Assembly (NCBI RefSeq): GCF_019195395.1 | Contig: NZ_CP078067.1 | Location: forward strand, 2,185,783-2,249,782 | Source: Kaistella faecalis | GTDB lineage: Bacteria; Bacteroidota; Bacteroidia; Flavobacteriales; Weeksellaceae | Reading direction: 5' to 3' | DNA length: 64,000 nucleotides | Shown here: piece by piece, positions 40,864-50,465 of the stretch | Layout of the letters: each line of letters begins with the position of its first letter | How positions within the stretch are numbered: position 1 is the stretch's first letter | Translations under genes and position numbers: made by a program | The notes under the pieces: model-generated | Database searches by the model: none | What the model was told of the DNA's origin: nothing | Seen by the model: only the letters and a program-made list of their open reading frames with translations

Positions 40864-42846
40864 TTATTTTTTAGTAAAATCCATATGTTGAATACGCACG
40901 GCGTTGAGGATGGCTAAAAGGGCTACACCAACATCCGCAAACACTGCCTCCCACATCGTTGCCAAACCGCCAGCGCCCAAAATCAGAACTACGGCTTTTA
41001 CCCCAAAAGCCAGCGCAATATTCTGCCAGACAATTTTTCTTGTTTCCCTGCCAATTTTTATTGCCATGGGAATTTTAGAAGGTCTATCGTCCTGAATCAC
41101 GACATCCGCAGTTTCTATGGTCGCATCACTGCCGAGACCGCCCATCGCGATGCCGACGTCGCTCAATGCAACAACCGGTGCGTCATTCACACCATCACCA
41201 ATAAAGGCTACACTTTCATTCAGTGATTTTATCTCTTTTACTTTATTCACTTTGTCTTCGGGCAGTAAGTCTCCAAAAGCGCTGGTAATGCCGATTTTTT
41301 CAGCAACTTCATTTACCACTGCCTGTTTGTCGCCGCTCAGCATAGTAACTGTTACACCAAGTTTTTTGAGTGCGGAAACCGCAGCTACAGAATCCTCTTT
41401 GATCTGGTCTGAAATGGTGACGTAACATGCGAACTTTCGGTCGATAGCGACTGCAATCAGGGTATCCGCAACTTCTGAATGGTTGATGTTGTGACTGATG
41501 CTGAATTTATCCATCAACTTAAAGTTTCCTGCGAGATATTCTTTCCCGTCTATTGTGCCTTTAAGTCCGCGTCCAGCGATCTCTTCGAAATCACTAATCT
41601 GTACAGAATGGTCAACTTCACCTACGTGTTCATGAATTGCAGTGGCAATAGGATGGGTAGATTTGCTTTCCAGGATATTGAGTCTATGCAGAATTTCCTC
41701 TTTATTAAAACCTGATTCCACGGAGACCTGCTGCACTTTGAAAACCCCTTCAGTCATCGTTCCGGTTTTATCCATCACCACATTTTTTACGCTGGCAAGT
41801 GTATCCAGAAAATTGCTTCCTTTAAATAAAATTCCGTTCCGGCTACCGGCCCCGATGCCGCCAAAATATCCCAGGGGTATTGAAATCACCAGAGCACAAG
41901 GACATGAAATCACCAAAAATACCAATGCGCGGTACAGCCAGTCCCGGAACTCATAGTTTTCAACAAGAAAGTAGGGAAGCAGGCATATTGCCACTGCCAG
42001 AACTACCACAATCGGCGTATATATTTTGGCAAATTTGCGGATGAAAAGTTCGGTCGGGGCTTTCTGTGAACTGGCATTCTGGACCATTTCAAGAATGCGC
42101 GAGAGTTTGGAATCTTCGTAAGCTGTATTGATTTTTACTAGTGACAGCGTGTTGATGTTAATCATCCCTGCCAAAACAATGTCCCCGGCTTTTTTGTTGT
42201 CGGGTTTGCTTTCACCGGTTAGAGCAGCGGTGTTGAATGACGCGTTATCCGAGATTAATTCGCCGTCCAATGCCAGCTTTTCACCGGGCTTCAGCTGAAT
42301 AATCTGGCCCATTGTGGCGTCTTTGGCTTTAATGATTTTGGGGATGTTGTTTTCTATAACCGTCACTTCCTCAGGCCGCTGGTCTAGTAATGTTTTGATA
42401 TTGAGTTTGGCTTTCTGCACCGCTAAAGTCTGAAAAACTTCGCCGACGGAATAAAAGAGCATCACTGCCACCCCTTCAGGATATTCGCCAATGGCAAAAG
42501 CACCTACAGTGGCAATGGTCATCAGCAAAAATTCGGAAAAGAAATCTCCATGTTTTATACTTAAAAAAGCTTCTTTAATTACAGGTAATCCTACAGGAAC
42601 ATAAGCGCCCAGATAGAAAATGATGCGCAGCCAATCTTTAAACCAATCCGGTTTCAGCCAATAGTCAAAAGCGATTCCCGTTACAAGAAGAGTAAAAGAG
42701 ACCGCAGCGGGAAGAAAAAGCTGGAAAACCGTTTGATCTGTATTGTCATGTGAATGGCCGTGACCGTCGTGGCCATGTTCATCATGTTGTTTAATCTCAG
42801 AAACGGGCTTTTCATCTTCACCTGTGGTACAGCATTCTTTTGACAT
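40864..42846 (-). CDS. Heavy-metal P1B-type ATPase (Zn/Cd/Co exporter-like)
   Basis: A 660-residue metal pump from the ATG at 42846 (MSKECCTTGE). The N-terminus has no HMA ferredoxin-like domain; instead there is a Cys-Cys pair and a histidine-rich stretch (HDEHGHDGHGHSH, about 20-32). It contains the membrane metal site CPC (about 315), the phosphorylation motif DKTGT (about 357-361) and GDGVNDAP (about 546-553). The CPC-A-L-V-I-S-I-P context and His-rich tail point to Zn(II)/Cd(II)/Co(II) export. No metal-responsive regulator gene is adjacent. The open frame upstream to 42906 is not needed. Confidence 0.92.
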   Translation of the reverse strand: MSKECCTTGEDEKPVSEIKQHDEHGHDGHGHSHDNTDQTVFQLFLPAAVSFTLLVTGIAFDYWLKPDWFKDWLRIIFYLGAYVPVGLPVIKEAFLSIKHGDFFSEFLLMTIATVGAFAIGEYPEGVAVMLFYSVGEVFQTLAVQKAKLNIKTLLDQRPEEVTVIENNIPKIIKAKDATMGQIIQLKPGEKLALDGELISDNASFNTAALTGESKPDNKKAGDIVLAGMININTLSLVKINTAYEDSKLSRILEMVQNASSQKAPTELFIRKFAKIYTPIVVVLAVAICLLPYFLVENYEFRDWLYRALVFLVISCPCALVISIPLGYFGGIGAGSRNGILFKGSNFLDTLASVKNVVMDKTGTMTEGVFKVQQVSVESGFNKEEILHRLNILESKSTHPIATAIHEHVGEVDHSVQISDFEEIAGRGLKGTIDGKEYLAGNFKLMDKFSISHNINHSEVADTLIAVAIDRKFACYVTISDQIKEDSVAAVSALKKLGVTVTMLSGDKQAVVNEVAEKIGITSAFGDLLPEDKVNKVKEIKSLNESVAFIGDGVNDAPVVALSDVGIAMGGLGSDATIETADVVIQDDRPSKIPMAIKIGRETRKIVWQNIALAFGVKAVVLILGAGGLATMWEAVFADVGVALLAILNAVRIQHMDFTKK

Positions 42847-42933
42847 AAAATGGGAGTATTTCTCTCGAATATACAAATTCAGCACCACAAATTTGTGTGG
42901 CATCACTTTTGAATTTCAAGATTAAACTTAAAC

Positions 42934-43359
42934 ATGGATTTTCTTTACGAGCAGCTTATCTGGCTATTTATTATTGCAGTTCCGGTGGCGTGCATTGCGT
43001 GGACGGTGACTCATGAGGAAATTTTCCGGGAGCCCAGGGAATATTGCGTCCGAAAATCACAGGAATGTAAGAAACTGTATGAAAGGAAATTTTTTTATCT
43101 GTTCACGTGTGAATACTGTTTCAGTCATTATATCACTGCATTCTTTCTGATCGTGACGCAGTACAAACTTCTGTTTGATGACTGGCGGGGGTATCTGATT
43201 TCTTTTTTTGCGGTCGTTTTTGTAGCCAATGTTTATATGAGCCTTTTTGCTTATCTGCGCCAGAGTCTTAAAGTCGAAAAAATTGAAGCCAAACTTAAAG
43301 ATAACGAATGGCACGAGGTAAAAGAAGATATTCCTGAAAAAAATAATACGAAACACTAA
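42934..43359 (+). CDS. Hypothetical membrane protein with a CxxC motif
   Basis: A 141-residue protein with three likely membrane helices (about 8-24, 52-75, 85-108) and a charged C-terminal tail. A conserved-looking TCEYCFSHYIT (about 58-68) sits at the membrane edge, and two further cysteines precede it (YCVRKSQECKK). It is divergent from the metal ATPase, 87 bases from that start, which hints at a metal or redox link but proves nothing. The next gene starts 13 bases after its stop, so the two are likely one transcript. No family recognised. Confidence 0.7.
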   Translation: MDFLYEQLIWLFIIAVPVACIAWTVTHEEIFREPREYCVRKSQECKKLYERKFFYLFTCEYCFSHYITAFFLIVTQYKLLFDDWRGYLISFFAVVFVANVYMSLFAYLRQSLKVEKIEAKLKDNEWHEVKEDIPEKNNTKH

Positions 43360-43372
43360 AAAATAAACCATT

Positions 43373-43843
43373 ATGGACAAGAACGAGAGACTTCAGCGCT
43401 ACGAATATGAGGAGTATACCGTAGTCACCAATTTCGAAACCTATCAGGATATTCTGGATTATGCTGCAAAACACAGCGGAGAGCTCATAGAAGTTGGGTT
43501 TACCGACGGATCCGACAATCCAATGCCCAATACCGACGGAAATCTTATTGCTGAAAAGAAAACTTTTAAAGTAGGGCTGGATCCGGAATATAAGGTACTG
43601 TATTCTTATGATGAGGGATTTCAGGAAATGGCAGAAGAGATTCTGGAAGAAATGAAAGTTATCGAAAATGATATCGCTCCCGAAGACTGGCTTGCAGACC
43701 AGAATATCGCAACCGGAGACCGGATCATCGTACTGCGCGATGGCGAAGTAAATACCGTAACCACCAGAGAAAGAATTAAGTTCCTCATGCGCGGTAATCT
43801 TTACGAACTTGCAGTAAAAGTTCCTAAATCAGCCGAGGATTAA
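43373..43843 (+). CDS. Hypothetical acidic cytoplasmic protein
   Basis: A 156-residue soluble, acidic protein (many Glu and Asp) without signal peptide, cysteine motifs or membrane segments. It contains a GFTDGSDNPMPNTDGNLIAEK turn region (about 42-62), a helical stretch EMAEEILEEMKVIEND and a basic end. It follows the CxxC membrane protein by 13 bases and is followed by a stem-loop terminator. Function unknown; I recognise no family. Confidence 0.7.
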   Translation: MDKNERLQRYEYEEYTVVTNFETYQDILDYAAKHSGELIEVGFTDGSDNPMPNTDGNLIAEKKTFKVGLDPEYKVLYSYDEGFQEMAEEILEEMKVIENDIAPEDWLADQNIATGDRIIVLRDGEVNTVTTRERIKFLMRGNLYELAVKVPKSAED

Positions 43844-43865
43844 TTTCAATATTTAAAAGTTATTT

Positions 43866-43912
43866 CCACTTTGAATTTCAATTTTTTTGGAATTTGAGGT
43901 GGATTTTATTTT
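43866..43912 (+). terminator. Probable terminator after the acidic protein gene
   Basis: A 14-pair stem using several G-U pairs (43866-43879 with 43889-43902) is followed by ATTTTATTTT. It is weaker than the other terminators here. Confidence 0.55.
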
Positions 43913-43992
43913 AAAGCTCAGTTCAGTTCCCAAAAAATAAAAACTCATCACTATTTATTTCTGTTTTAACAGATTCTCTCCGCTTTTTATCT

Positions 43993-44010
43993 TAATTTTG
44001 GATATATTTG
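43993..44010 (+). promoter_or_regulatory. glgB promoter region (two -7-like boxes)
   Basis: TAATTTTG (43993-44000) and TATATTTG (44003-44010) both match TAnnTTTG upstream of glgB. No TTG lies at a suitable distance, so which is used is open. Confidence 0.45.
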
Positions 44011-44071
44011 ATGGATTAAAGGGAGTCGTTGCATCTCGCTGAATTCCAAAAAAACTATAAATCCGGAAACC

Positions 44072-46012
44072 ATGGAAAAAGTTCTTCCTCACTCGTTGTT
44101 TACAGACCACGATATTTACCTTTTCCGCGAAGGAAAGCACTATAAACTTTACGATAAATTTGGGTCTCACAGTGTTGAATCCCACGGACTGAAAGGCGTT
44201 TACTTTGCAGTCTGGGCACCGTTCGCGAAGGAAGTCTCAGTGATCGGAAACTTTAACAACTGGCATTCCGAAAGTCATAAGCTTCTGCCCAGATGGGACG
44301 AGTCGGGGATTTGGGAAGGTTTTATTCCAGGTTTGAACTGGGGCAATCTCTATAAATACGCCATCCGTTCGAATACCGGCGTCCTGCTGGAAAAAGGCGA
44401 CCCGTTTGCACTCAGTTGGGAACAGAATGCGCAGGCCAGTTCTGTTATTTCTACGACCTGGTACGAATGGACCGACAAAAACTGGATGGCCAACCGTGGG
44501 AAAAAAAACAGTCTGGAAGCGCCGCTTTCGGTGTATGAAATGCACTTAGGATCGTGGATGCGCGGGGTTGATGATCCAAACCGGTTTTTTAATTACCGGG
44601 AAATTGCTGAGCGGCTTGTTCCGTATTTAAAAGAAATGAATTTCACCCATGTGGAATTTATGCCCGTGATGGAGTATCCTTACGATCCGAGCTGGGGTTA
44701 TCAGGTAACCGGTTTTTTCGCCGCTACTTCGCGTTTTGGCTCGCCACAGGATCTTATGTTTTTGATTGACGAACTTCACAAAAACGACATAGGAGTTATT
44801 CTCGATTGGGTTCCGTCGCATTTTCCGGGCGATGCCAACGGACTTCATTTTTTCGACGGAACTTATCTGTATGAACACGAAGATCCAAGAAAAGGGTTCC
44901 ATCCCGAATGGAAGTCACATATTTTCAATTACGGAAGACCTGAAGTAAAATCTTTTCTCATTTCCAACGCCATGTTCTGGCTCGACCGGTATCATGCAGA
45001 CGGGCTTCGCGTTGATGCGGTTACCTCTATGCTTCATCTGGATTATGCCAGAAACGACGGCGAATGGGAACCCAATACCGAAGGCGGAAACGTAAATCTG
45101 GAAGCCAAACAGTTTCTGCAGGAATTCAACACCGCAGTGTACAAGGAATTTCCTGATATTATTACGATTGCGGAAGAAAGTTCAGATTTTCCCATGCTCA
45201 CAAAACCTGTTCATGATGGCGGAATCGGTTTCGGAATGAAATGGATGATGGGCTGGATGCACGATACGCTTAAATATTTCAAAGAAGATCCAATCAGCAG
45301 AAAATATCAGCATAATAAAATTACGTTCGCCTCCATGTACATGTATAATGAAAATTATATGATGCCGCTTTCGCATGATGAGGTTGTACACGGTAAATCG
45401 AGTTTGATTTATAAAATGCCCGGCGATGAATGGCAGAAATTTGCCAATCTGCGTGCATTATACACTTATATGTACACTCATCCGGGCGGCAAACTGCTGT
45501 TTATGGGAAATGAATTTGGCCAGACCGGTGAATGGAATTTCAAACAGAGTCTCGACTGGCATTTGCTGCAGTATCCTGTTCACAAAGGGTTGCAGGACTA
45601 CGTAAAAGACCTTAATTCAGTTTATACGAAAGAAACGTCACTCTATGAAAATCAGTTTAAACCCGAAGGTTTTGAATGGGTAGAGGCCAATGATGATGAC
45701 AATTCAATCTTTATCTACCTTAGAAAAGGCAGAGAGGAGGCTGATGTAACCATGACGGTTCTGAACCTTACCCCCAGAGTTTTTGATTATAAAATAGGGG
45801 TTGATGAAGGCAGCAACTGGGAGGTAATCCTAAATTCAGATGACGAAAAATATGGCGGCAGCGGTGTAAAAGCCGAGATTGTAGATGAAGAAGATGATGA
45901 ATGGATGTACCGCCCGAACGCTATCATCCTGAAGTTACCGCCTCTTGCCGGTGTTGTTTTGAAACAGAAAAAACCGGTTCAGATGATCAAAAAACCAAAG
46001 TCAGCCGGATAA
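44072..46012 (+). CDS. glgB: 1,4-alpha-glucan branching enzyme
   Basis: Makes alpha-1,6 branches in glycogen. The 646-residue protein has an N-terminal CBM48 domain (about 30-130, FAVWAPFAKEVSVIGNFNNW) and a GH13 catalytic domain. The catalytic nucleophile is Asp315 (GLRVDAV), the acid/base Glu368 (IAEESSDFP) and the third carboxylate Asp436 (LSHDEVVHG). It lacks the extra N-terminal module of E. coli GlgB (728 residues). The C-terminal beta domain ends in a lysine-rich tail. glgA follows 28 bases downstream, so the pair is a glycogen operon; glgC is not in the window. Confidence 0.96.
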   Translation: MEKVLPHSLFTDHDIYLFREGKHYKLYDKFGSHSVESHGLKGVYFAVWAPFAKEVSVIGNFNNWHSESHKLLPRWDESGIWEGFIPGLNWGNLYKYAIRSNTGVLLEKGDPFALSWEQNAQASSVISTTWYEWTDKNWMANRGKKNSLEAPLSVYEMHLGSWMRGVDDPNRFFNYREIAERLVPYLKEMNFTHVEFMPVMEYPYDPSWGYQVTGFFAATSRFGSPQDLMFLIDELHKNDIGVILDWVPSHFPGDANGLHFFDGTYLYEHEDPRKGFHPEWKSHIFNYGRPEVKSFLISNAMFWLDRYHADGLRVDAVTSMLHLDYARNDGEWEPNTEGGNVNLEAKQFLQEFNTAVYKEFPDIITIAEESSDFPMLTKPVHDGGIGFGMKWMMGWMHDTLKYFKEDPISRKYQHNKITFASMYMYNENYMMPLSHDEVVHGKSSLIYKMPGDEWQKFANLRALYTYMYTHPGGKLLFMGNEFGQTGEWNFKQSLDWHLLQYPVHKGLQDYVKDLNSVYTKETSLYENQFKPEGFEWVEANDDDNSIFIYLRKGREEADVTMTVLNLTPRVFDYKIGVDEGSNWEVILNSDDEKYGGSGVKAEIVDEEDDEWMYRPNAIILKLPPLAGVVLKQKKPVQMIKKPKSAG

Positions 46013-46040
46013 ATTTTAAATCTCCGGCCTAATAACGCCT

Positions 46041-47447
46041 ATGAAAATCTTTAATCTTTCCCTGGAATGTTATCCGGTTGCCAAAGTTGGCGGCCTGGGC
46101 GATGTTGTAGGCGCGCTGCCTAAATACCTCAATAAAATTGAAGGAGTTGAAGCCAGCGTGATTATGCCGTGGTATAACAAACCTTTTGTTCACGAGCATG
46201 AATTCGAGATTGTTTTCGATGGATGGATTCACCAGAGTCATCATACTTTTCAGGTTCAGGTGATGAAAGAAAAATCGAAAGTTCTGGGTTTCGATTTGTT
46301 TCTTGTGAAAATTCCCGGGCTTTTAGACCGCAACAATCCTTATGGTTACTGGGACGAGAGCCAGCAGTTTCTCGCTTTTCAGCACGGCGTCCTTCACTGG
46401 TTGACAGCGATGCAGATCCGTCCGGATATTTTGCACTGTCACGATTATCACACGGGTTTAGTGCCTTTTATGATTGAGAACTGCCCTGAATTCAGTTTCC
46501 TGAAAGGCGTAAAAACGATTGGCACCATACACAACGGCGAATATCAGGGACAGATGAAGTGGGAAATGTTGAGCTATTTTCCGTGGTTTTATGGGGAACA
46601 GTGGGGACTTCTCGACTGGGATGGGATGATCAATCCTCTGGCGGCAATGATTAAATGCTGCCATGCCTTCAATGCCGTTTCGGAAGGTTATCTTCAGGAA
46701 CTTTATCAGAGTTTCCGTGGTCTGGAAGGTCTTGTGCGGCAGGAACATGCCAAAGTGTACGGAATCATTAACGGGATTGACAGCGATGTTTGGGATCCGG
46801 CCACCGACAGTTTTCTGGATTATAATTTCTCCAGGGATGAAGCGGAAACAGGTAAACGCAAAAATAAAGTGGAACTCTGCAAAGAGTACGGTCTGAATCC
46901 TGACCTTCCACTCTTCGGATTTATCGGGAGATTCGCGGGTGAAAAGGGGGCAGATTTGCTTCCCGATATTGTCTGGAAAAGCATTCAGGAAACTTATGGT
47001 GCTCTCAATATTATCATTCTCGGTTCTGGCGATAAAAATATCGAACTTCAATTAAGTGAACTCACCAAATATTATTCAAATTTTGCTTTGGATTTGGGTT
47101 ATAAAGAGTATCTGTCTCATAAAATTTACGCTTCCTCAGATTTTTTACTGATGCCGTCAAGGGTAGAGCCCTGCGGACTGAATCAAATGTATGCAATGCG
47201 TTACGGAACTGTTCCTATTGTAAGTTATACCGGCGGTTTGCGGGATACGGTAGAAGATATTGCGACCGGTGGCAGCGGTCTTAATTTTGGTGATGCTACA
47301 GCAGAAGACGCGGTACATGCCATTCACCGCGCTTTGCATATTTATCATCAGGAAGAACTCATGACGGATCTTGTACAATCGAATATGAGTTTTGATTTTT
47401 CCTGGGAAAAGTCTGCCCAAAAATACATGGAGATGTACAGGCGGTAA
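46041..47447 (+). CDS. glgA: Glycogen synthase
   Basis: A GT5 glycosyltransferase that adds glucose from ADP-glucose (or UDP-glucose in some lineages) to alpha-1,4-glucan. The 468-residue protein begins with the nucleotide-sugar loop KVGGLGDVVGALP (15-27) and contains DILHCHDYHTGLVPF, a GFIGRFAGEKGADLL stretch and the PSRVEPCGLNQMYAMRYG donor-binding motif. It follows glgB at 28 bases, which supports co-transcription. Confidence 0.95.
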   Translation: MKIFNLSLECYPVAKVGGLGDVVGALPKYLNKIEGVEASVIMPWYNKPFVHEHEFEIVFDGWIHQSHHTFQVQVMKEKSKVLGFDLFLVKIPGLLDRNNPYGYWDESQQFLAFQHGVLHWLTAMQIRPDILHCHDYHTGLVPFMIENCPEFSFLKGVKTIGTIHNGEYQGQMKWEMLSYFPWFYGEQWGLLDWDGMINPLAAMIKCCHAFNAVSEGYLQELYQSFRGLEGLVRQEHAKVYGIINGIDSDVWDPATDSFLDYNFSRDEAETGKRKNKVELCKEYGLNPDLPLFGFIGRFAGEKGADLLPDIVWKSIQETYGALNIIILGSGDKNIELQLSELTKYYSNFALDLGYKEYLSHKIYASSDFLLMPSRVEPCGLNQMYAMRYGTVPIVSYTGGLRDTVEDIATGGSGLNFGDATAEDAVHAIHRALHIYHQEELMTDLVQSNMSFDFSWEKSAQKYMEMYRR

Positions 47448-47547
47448 TTTCGGATGTAAATTCAGGATAAAACATTGAAAAATTCTTTATTAATGGTACT
47501 GTTCTTGCAAACTGTTCACATTTTAACGATCAATGTATATGACTAAG

Positions 47548-48516
47548 ATGAAGAATTTACAGCCTGCAAAACTTATGATTTTCGGAATTTCGCTTGTTTT
47601 TTTAACCCAATGTAAAAAAGACCAGCAACTTCTCGGAAACGAAAACCATCAGCCTATCACTCAAAATGATTCCATCACTGCTGCCAAAGCCGATTCAGTA
47701 AAAAAAGCTGAAGAAGAGAAGAGCAAAGTGACGTACCGGTCAATCATTTTCCCTAAAAACAAAAAAGATTCTGCGATGCGTGCTTTCAAGAAAGAGTTCA
47801 GCGCAGAAGAGCAATATACAATTCTGGCACTCAACCGTCTTGATTCCAAAAACAGCTGGCGTGCCGATACCCTGTCGATTCCTGATAAAATCGACCCTAC
47901 TTTGATGGCTTACTCGCCATTTCCTGCCGAAGTAGAAACGCTGAGTAACGTAAAGAAAATGGTTTTTTTCTCTTACCCGATACAGGCCTACGCTTTATAC
48001 GAAAAGGGTAAACTCATCAAATGGGGACCTACAAGTATGGGAAAGAAATCTGCACAGACCAAACGCGGGCTGATGTTTGCGAACTGGAAAAAAGAACTCG
48101 CCATTTCAACGGTAGACAGCGAATGGAAATTACCATTTAATGTTAACGTTCACAATACTTTGGGGATTGGCTGGCACCAATATGATCTGCCGGGATTTCC
48201 TGCTTCACATTCCTGCCTGAGGCTTCTCATGAATGATGCGAAATTTCTTTATAACTGGGTAGATACCTGGATTCTGAATAAAGGAGGCGCTACTTTGAAG
48301 GCACACGGAACTCCGGTAATTGTCTTTGGCGATTACAACTGGGGCGGTAAAAAACCATGGAAATATCTGAGTGATGATGCGAATTCCAATGAGATCTCTC
48401 TGGATGAAATCAATGATATTATAAAGCCTCACCTCGATAAAATACTGAAGGAACAGCAAAACAGAGAAGAGGTACTTTCTCAAAAAGCAACTGAAGAGCA
48501 AATGCCGGCGGCTTAA
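47548..48516 (+). CDS. L,D-transpeptidase (YkuD domain) lipoprotein
   Basis: The start at 47548 (MKNLQPAKLM) gives 322 residues; ATGs at 47533 and 47539 are in frame alternatives. Lipobox VFLTQC makes Cys22 the lipidated residue. The YkuD catalytic signature is HQYDLPGFPASHSCLRLL, with the nucleophilic cysteine in SHSCLR (about 223) and the preceding histidine. Such enzymes form meso-DAP cross-links in peptidoglycan or attach proteins to it. A charged, lysine/glutamate-rich linker follows the lipobox. It stands after glgA with an 85-base or longer gap and no shared function. Confidence 0.9.
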   Translation: MKNLQPAKLMIFGISLVFLTQCKKDQQLLGNENHQPITQNDSITAAKADSVKKAEEEKSKVTYRSIIFPKNKKDSAMRAFKKEFSAEEQYTILALNRLDSKNSWRADTLSIPDKIDPTLMAYSPFPAEVETLSNVKKMVFFSYPIQAYALYEKGKLIKWGPTSMGKKSAQTKRGLMFANWKKELAISTVDSEWKLPFNVNVHNTLGIGWHQYDLPGFPASHSCLRLLMNDAKFLYNWVDTWILNKGGATLKAHGTPVIVFGDYNWGGKKPWKYLSDDANSNEISLDEINDIIKPHLDKILKEQQNREEVLSQKATEEQMPAA

Positions 48517-48528
48517 ACTGAAGCAGAT

Positions 48529-49056
48529 TTACTCCGTGTCTTTTTTGAATTCAAGAATCGACTGTTCCGCGAATTTCCTTAATTGCTGCATTTCAGATTT
48601 TGCTTTCTGCTGTCCGAGTCTTGTGGCTAAATAGGTTCCAGCCAAAAGCAAAAGCATGATAAATGAAGCTGAAAGCGCCCAGGGGAAATCACTGCTTTTA
48701 ATTTGCTTTTCCACGAACCAGATGGTGATAAAAACCATCCACAGAATCCCGAAAATAAAATAGAGGAACATAAAGAATGTCCACACCGCCGAACTCGGTC
48801 CGAAAACCCCGCGGATTACCGTTTTGTTTTCTTCAGTTTCCGTGCGGAGCGAAAGGCAGGGTTTCAAGTAATCATCACCATCTGTTTTTACGGTGATAAC
48901 AGCGGTTTCCGAATTAACGTTTCCTGAGAATTCACCTGATTTAGAGGCCAGAAAATCTTTAAGAAAAGCGGTGTAATTTTCCCTGCTGATGTCAGTTATC
49001 ATTTTAAATCTTGGTCTAACCCGGATATGGTCGATTACGGTTTCTTCAATTTGCAT
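48529..49056 (-). CDS. Hypothetical two-helix membrane protein
   Basis: A 175-residue protein: a soluble N-terminal half (1-85), two membrane helices (about 91-113, FFMFLYFIFGILWMVFITIWF, and about 124-145), and a coiled C-terminal tail (RLGQQKAKSEMQQLRKF). Its start overlaps the end of the upstream protease gene by 11 bases, so they are translationally coupled. No family recognised. The coupling suggests it works with, or is regulated with, the retropepsin-like protein. Confidence 0.75.
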   Translation of the reverse strand: MQIEETVIDHIRVRPRFKMITDISRENYTAFLKDFLASKSGEFSGNVNSETAVITVKTDGDDYLKPCLSLRTETEENKTVIRGVFGPSSAVWTFFMFLYFIFGILWMVFITIWFVEKQIKSSDFPWALSASFIMLLLLAGTYLATRLGQQKAKSEMQQLRKFAEQSILEFKKDTE

Positions 49057-50377
49057 CCTGATACGGTATTGGATCTACTAATATTATTTGAAATTTAAAG
49101 GTTTGGCTGTTTCTTTCGACTTCGAAATTCACTTTCGTTCCGTCGTCGCCGCGCATTAAATTATTGATCTGCTGCAGCGTATAATTGCCTGCCTTTTTTT
49201 TATTAATGCTCAGTATTTTGTCGTCTTTCCTGAGTCCGGCGATATAGCACGGCGAATCCGGGCGGCAGCCGGCGACTGAATATTTCGGCTTCAGGACGAA
49301 GTTGTACTGAAATCCTTCCTTGGCATCGTATACTTTAGTTCCCTCGCTATCGTAACTTTTTTTAGTTTCGACCCTTACCAAATCGCTTTCCCAGGTCATT
49401 CCGTCGTGCTGAATATCCAAACCGCTTTTATTGAAGAGAAAAGGATCTTTGAAATGCGTGTTTTTTCTAAAATATATCTTTTTTTCAGGATAGTCGAAGA
49501 TGACAGTAAACCGTCGCAAAATGTCACTTCCGATGGAGCCTTTCCGGTCCGGAACCAGCCTTAAATTCTGTATCGAATACTCGTCGGGCATTGCTGTTAG
49601 AGGTTTTTCAAAAATATAGTCTCCGATGTAGAGTCTGTGGATCCGGCTTCTCTTACCGAAAATATCGCCATTAAAACCCTGGCCCAGATAATCATCAATA
49701 TTCGGGCGGTTATAAACAAAATCTTTAATGAGTTTCGGGAACAGCCAGATGGCATCACTGTTTCCCAAATCGATTAAGAGTTTAGAATCTGTTTTCCGGT
49801 TGGTCATTTCCACTCCGGCCGTGATATAAGGTTTGTTGCCTTCAATGCTGACCGGGAATTCCTGAAATCTTTTATTGCGGTTCGTAAAGGTTTTGCTGTC
49901 ATTGAAAACCGTAATTTTTTTCCTGATATAGTCGATCTCTACGGGATGGTTTTTAAAAAACTGATACCCGATAATTCCGTTTACAGGGATTCCGACATGC
50001 GAAGAAAAATTAATGCTCTCATCTAAAATGATAAACACCGTATGGGTGTAATCCTTGTAATCTTTACCGATGTTCACAATATTATTATCCGATCTGAGGC
50101 CTTCAATATCTTTACTTTCACCAAGTCCGGAAAATTTTATTTTTTCAATATCGTTGAAGTTAATTTCCTTGTTTTCCAAACTGAAAAGTATGGTTTCATT
50201 CACGCCTGAATCCACTAAAAAAGTAAGATCGGCTCCGTTAATATTCAGCGGCACGAAAATCAGATTATTGATCAGCTGAAACGGGATAACGGTTTTTTTC
50301 CGGTCCGAAATTTCAAATCCTTTCTGCGCCGTAAAAAACGAGAATGCCAGAAGAAACAAGACGGTTAGAAATTTCAT
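49046..50377 (-). CDS. Retropepsin-like aspartyl protease with PDZ domain
   Basis: A 443-residue exported protein from the ATG at 50377 (MKFLTVLFLL) with a signal peptide to about FFTAQ. The pepsin-like motif VDSG (55-58; Asp56) follows a strand LTFLV; a second, DLG-type motif (about 208) is in SKLLIDLGNSD, as in paired retropepsin-like repeats. A PDZ domain forms the C-terminus (about 380-440, CYIAGLRKDDKILSINKKKAG). This architecture is common in Bacteroidetes envelope proteins; the substrate is unknown. It is divergent from ppc and overlaps the next gene by 11 bases. Confidence 0.85.
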   Translation of the reverse strand: MKFLTVLFLLAFSFFTAQKGFEISDRKKTVIPFQLINNLIFVPLNINGADLTFLVDSGVNETILFSLENKEINFNDIEKIKFSGLGESKDIEGLRSDNNIVNIGKDYKDYTHTVFIILDESINFSSHVGIPVNGIIGYQFFKNHPVEIDYIRKKITVFNDSKTFTNRNKRFQEFPVSIEGNKPYITAGVEMTNRKTDSKLLIDLGNSDAIWLFPKLIKDFVYNRPNIDDYLGQGFNGDIFGKRSRIHRLYIGDYIFEKPLTAMPDEYSIQNLRLVPDRKGSIGSDILRRFTVIFDYPEKKIYFRKNTHFKDPFLFNKSGLDIQHDGMTWESDLVRVETKKSYDSEGTKVYDAKEGFQYNFVLKPKYSVAGCRPDSPCYIAGLRKDDKILSINKKKAGNYTLQQINNLMRGDDGTKVNFEVERNSQTFKFQIILVDPIPYQDAN

Positions 50378-50453
50378 ATTATGAAGATACAATATTTCTG
50401 TTTCGATTTCTTTAATTTTAGAAAGATTCAGACCAACAAATTTTAAAAAGAAT

Positions 50454-50461
50454 TAAATTTG
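50454..50461 (+). promoter_or_regulatory. ppc -7 box, leaderless arrangement
   Basis: TAAATTTG matches TAnnTTTG and ends 4 bases (TTAT) before the ppc ATG at 50466. No TTG at the usual distance. Confidence 0.5.
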
Positions 50462-50465
50462 TTAT

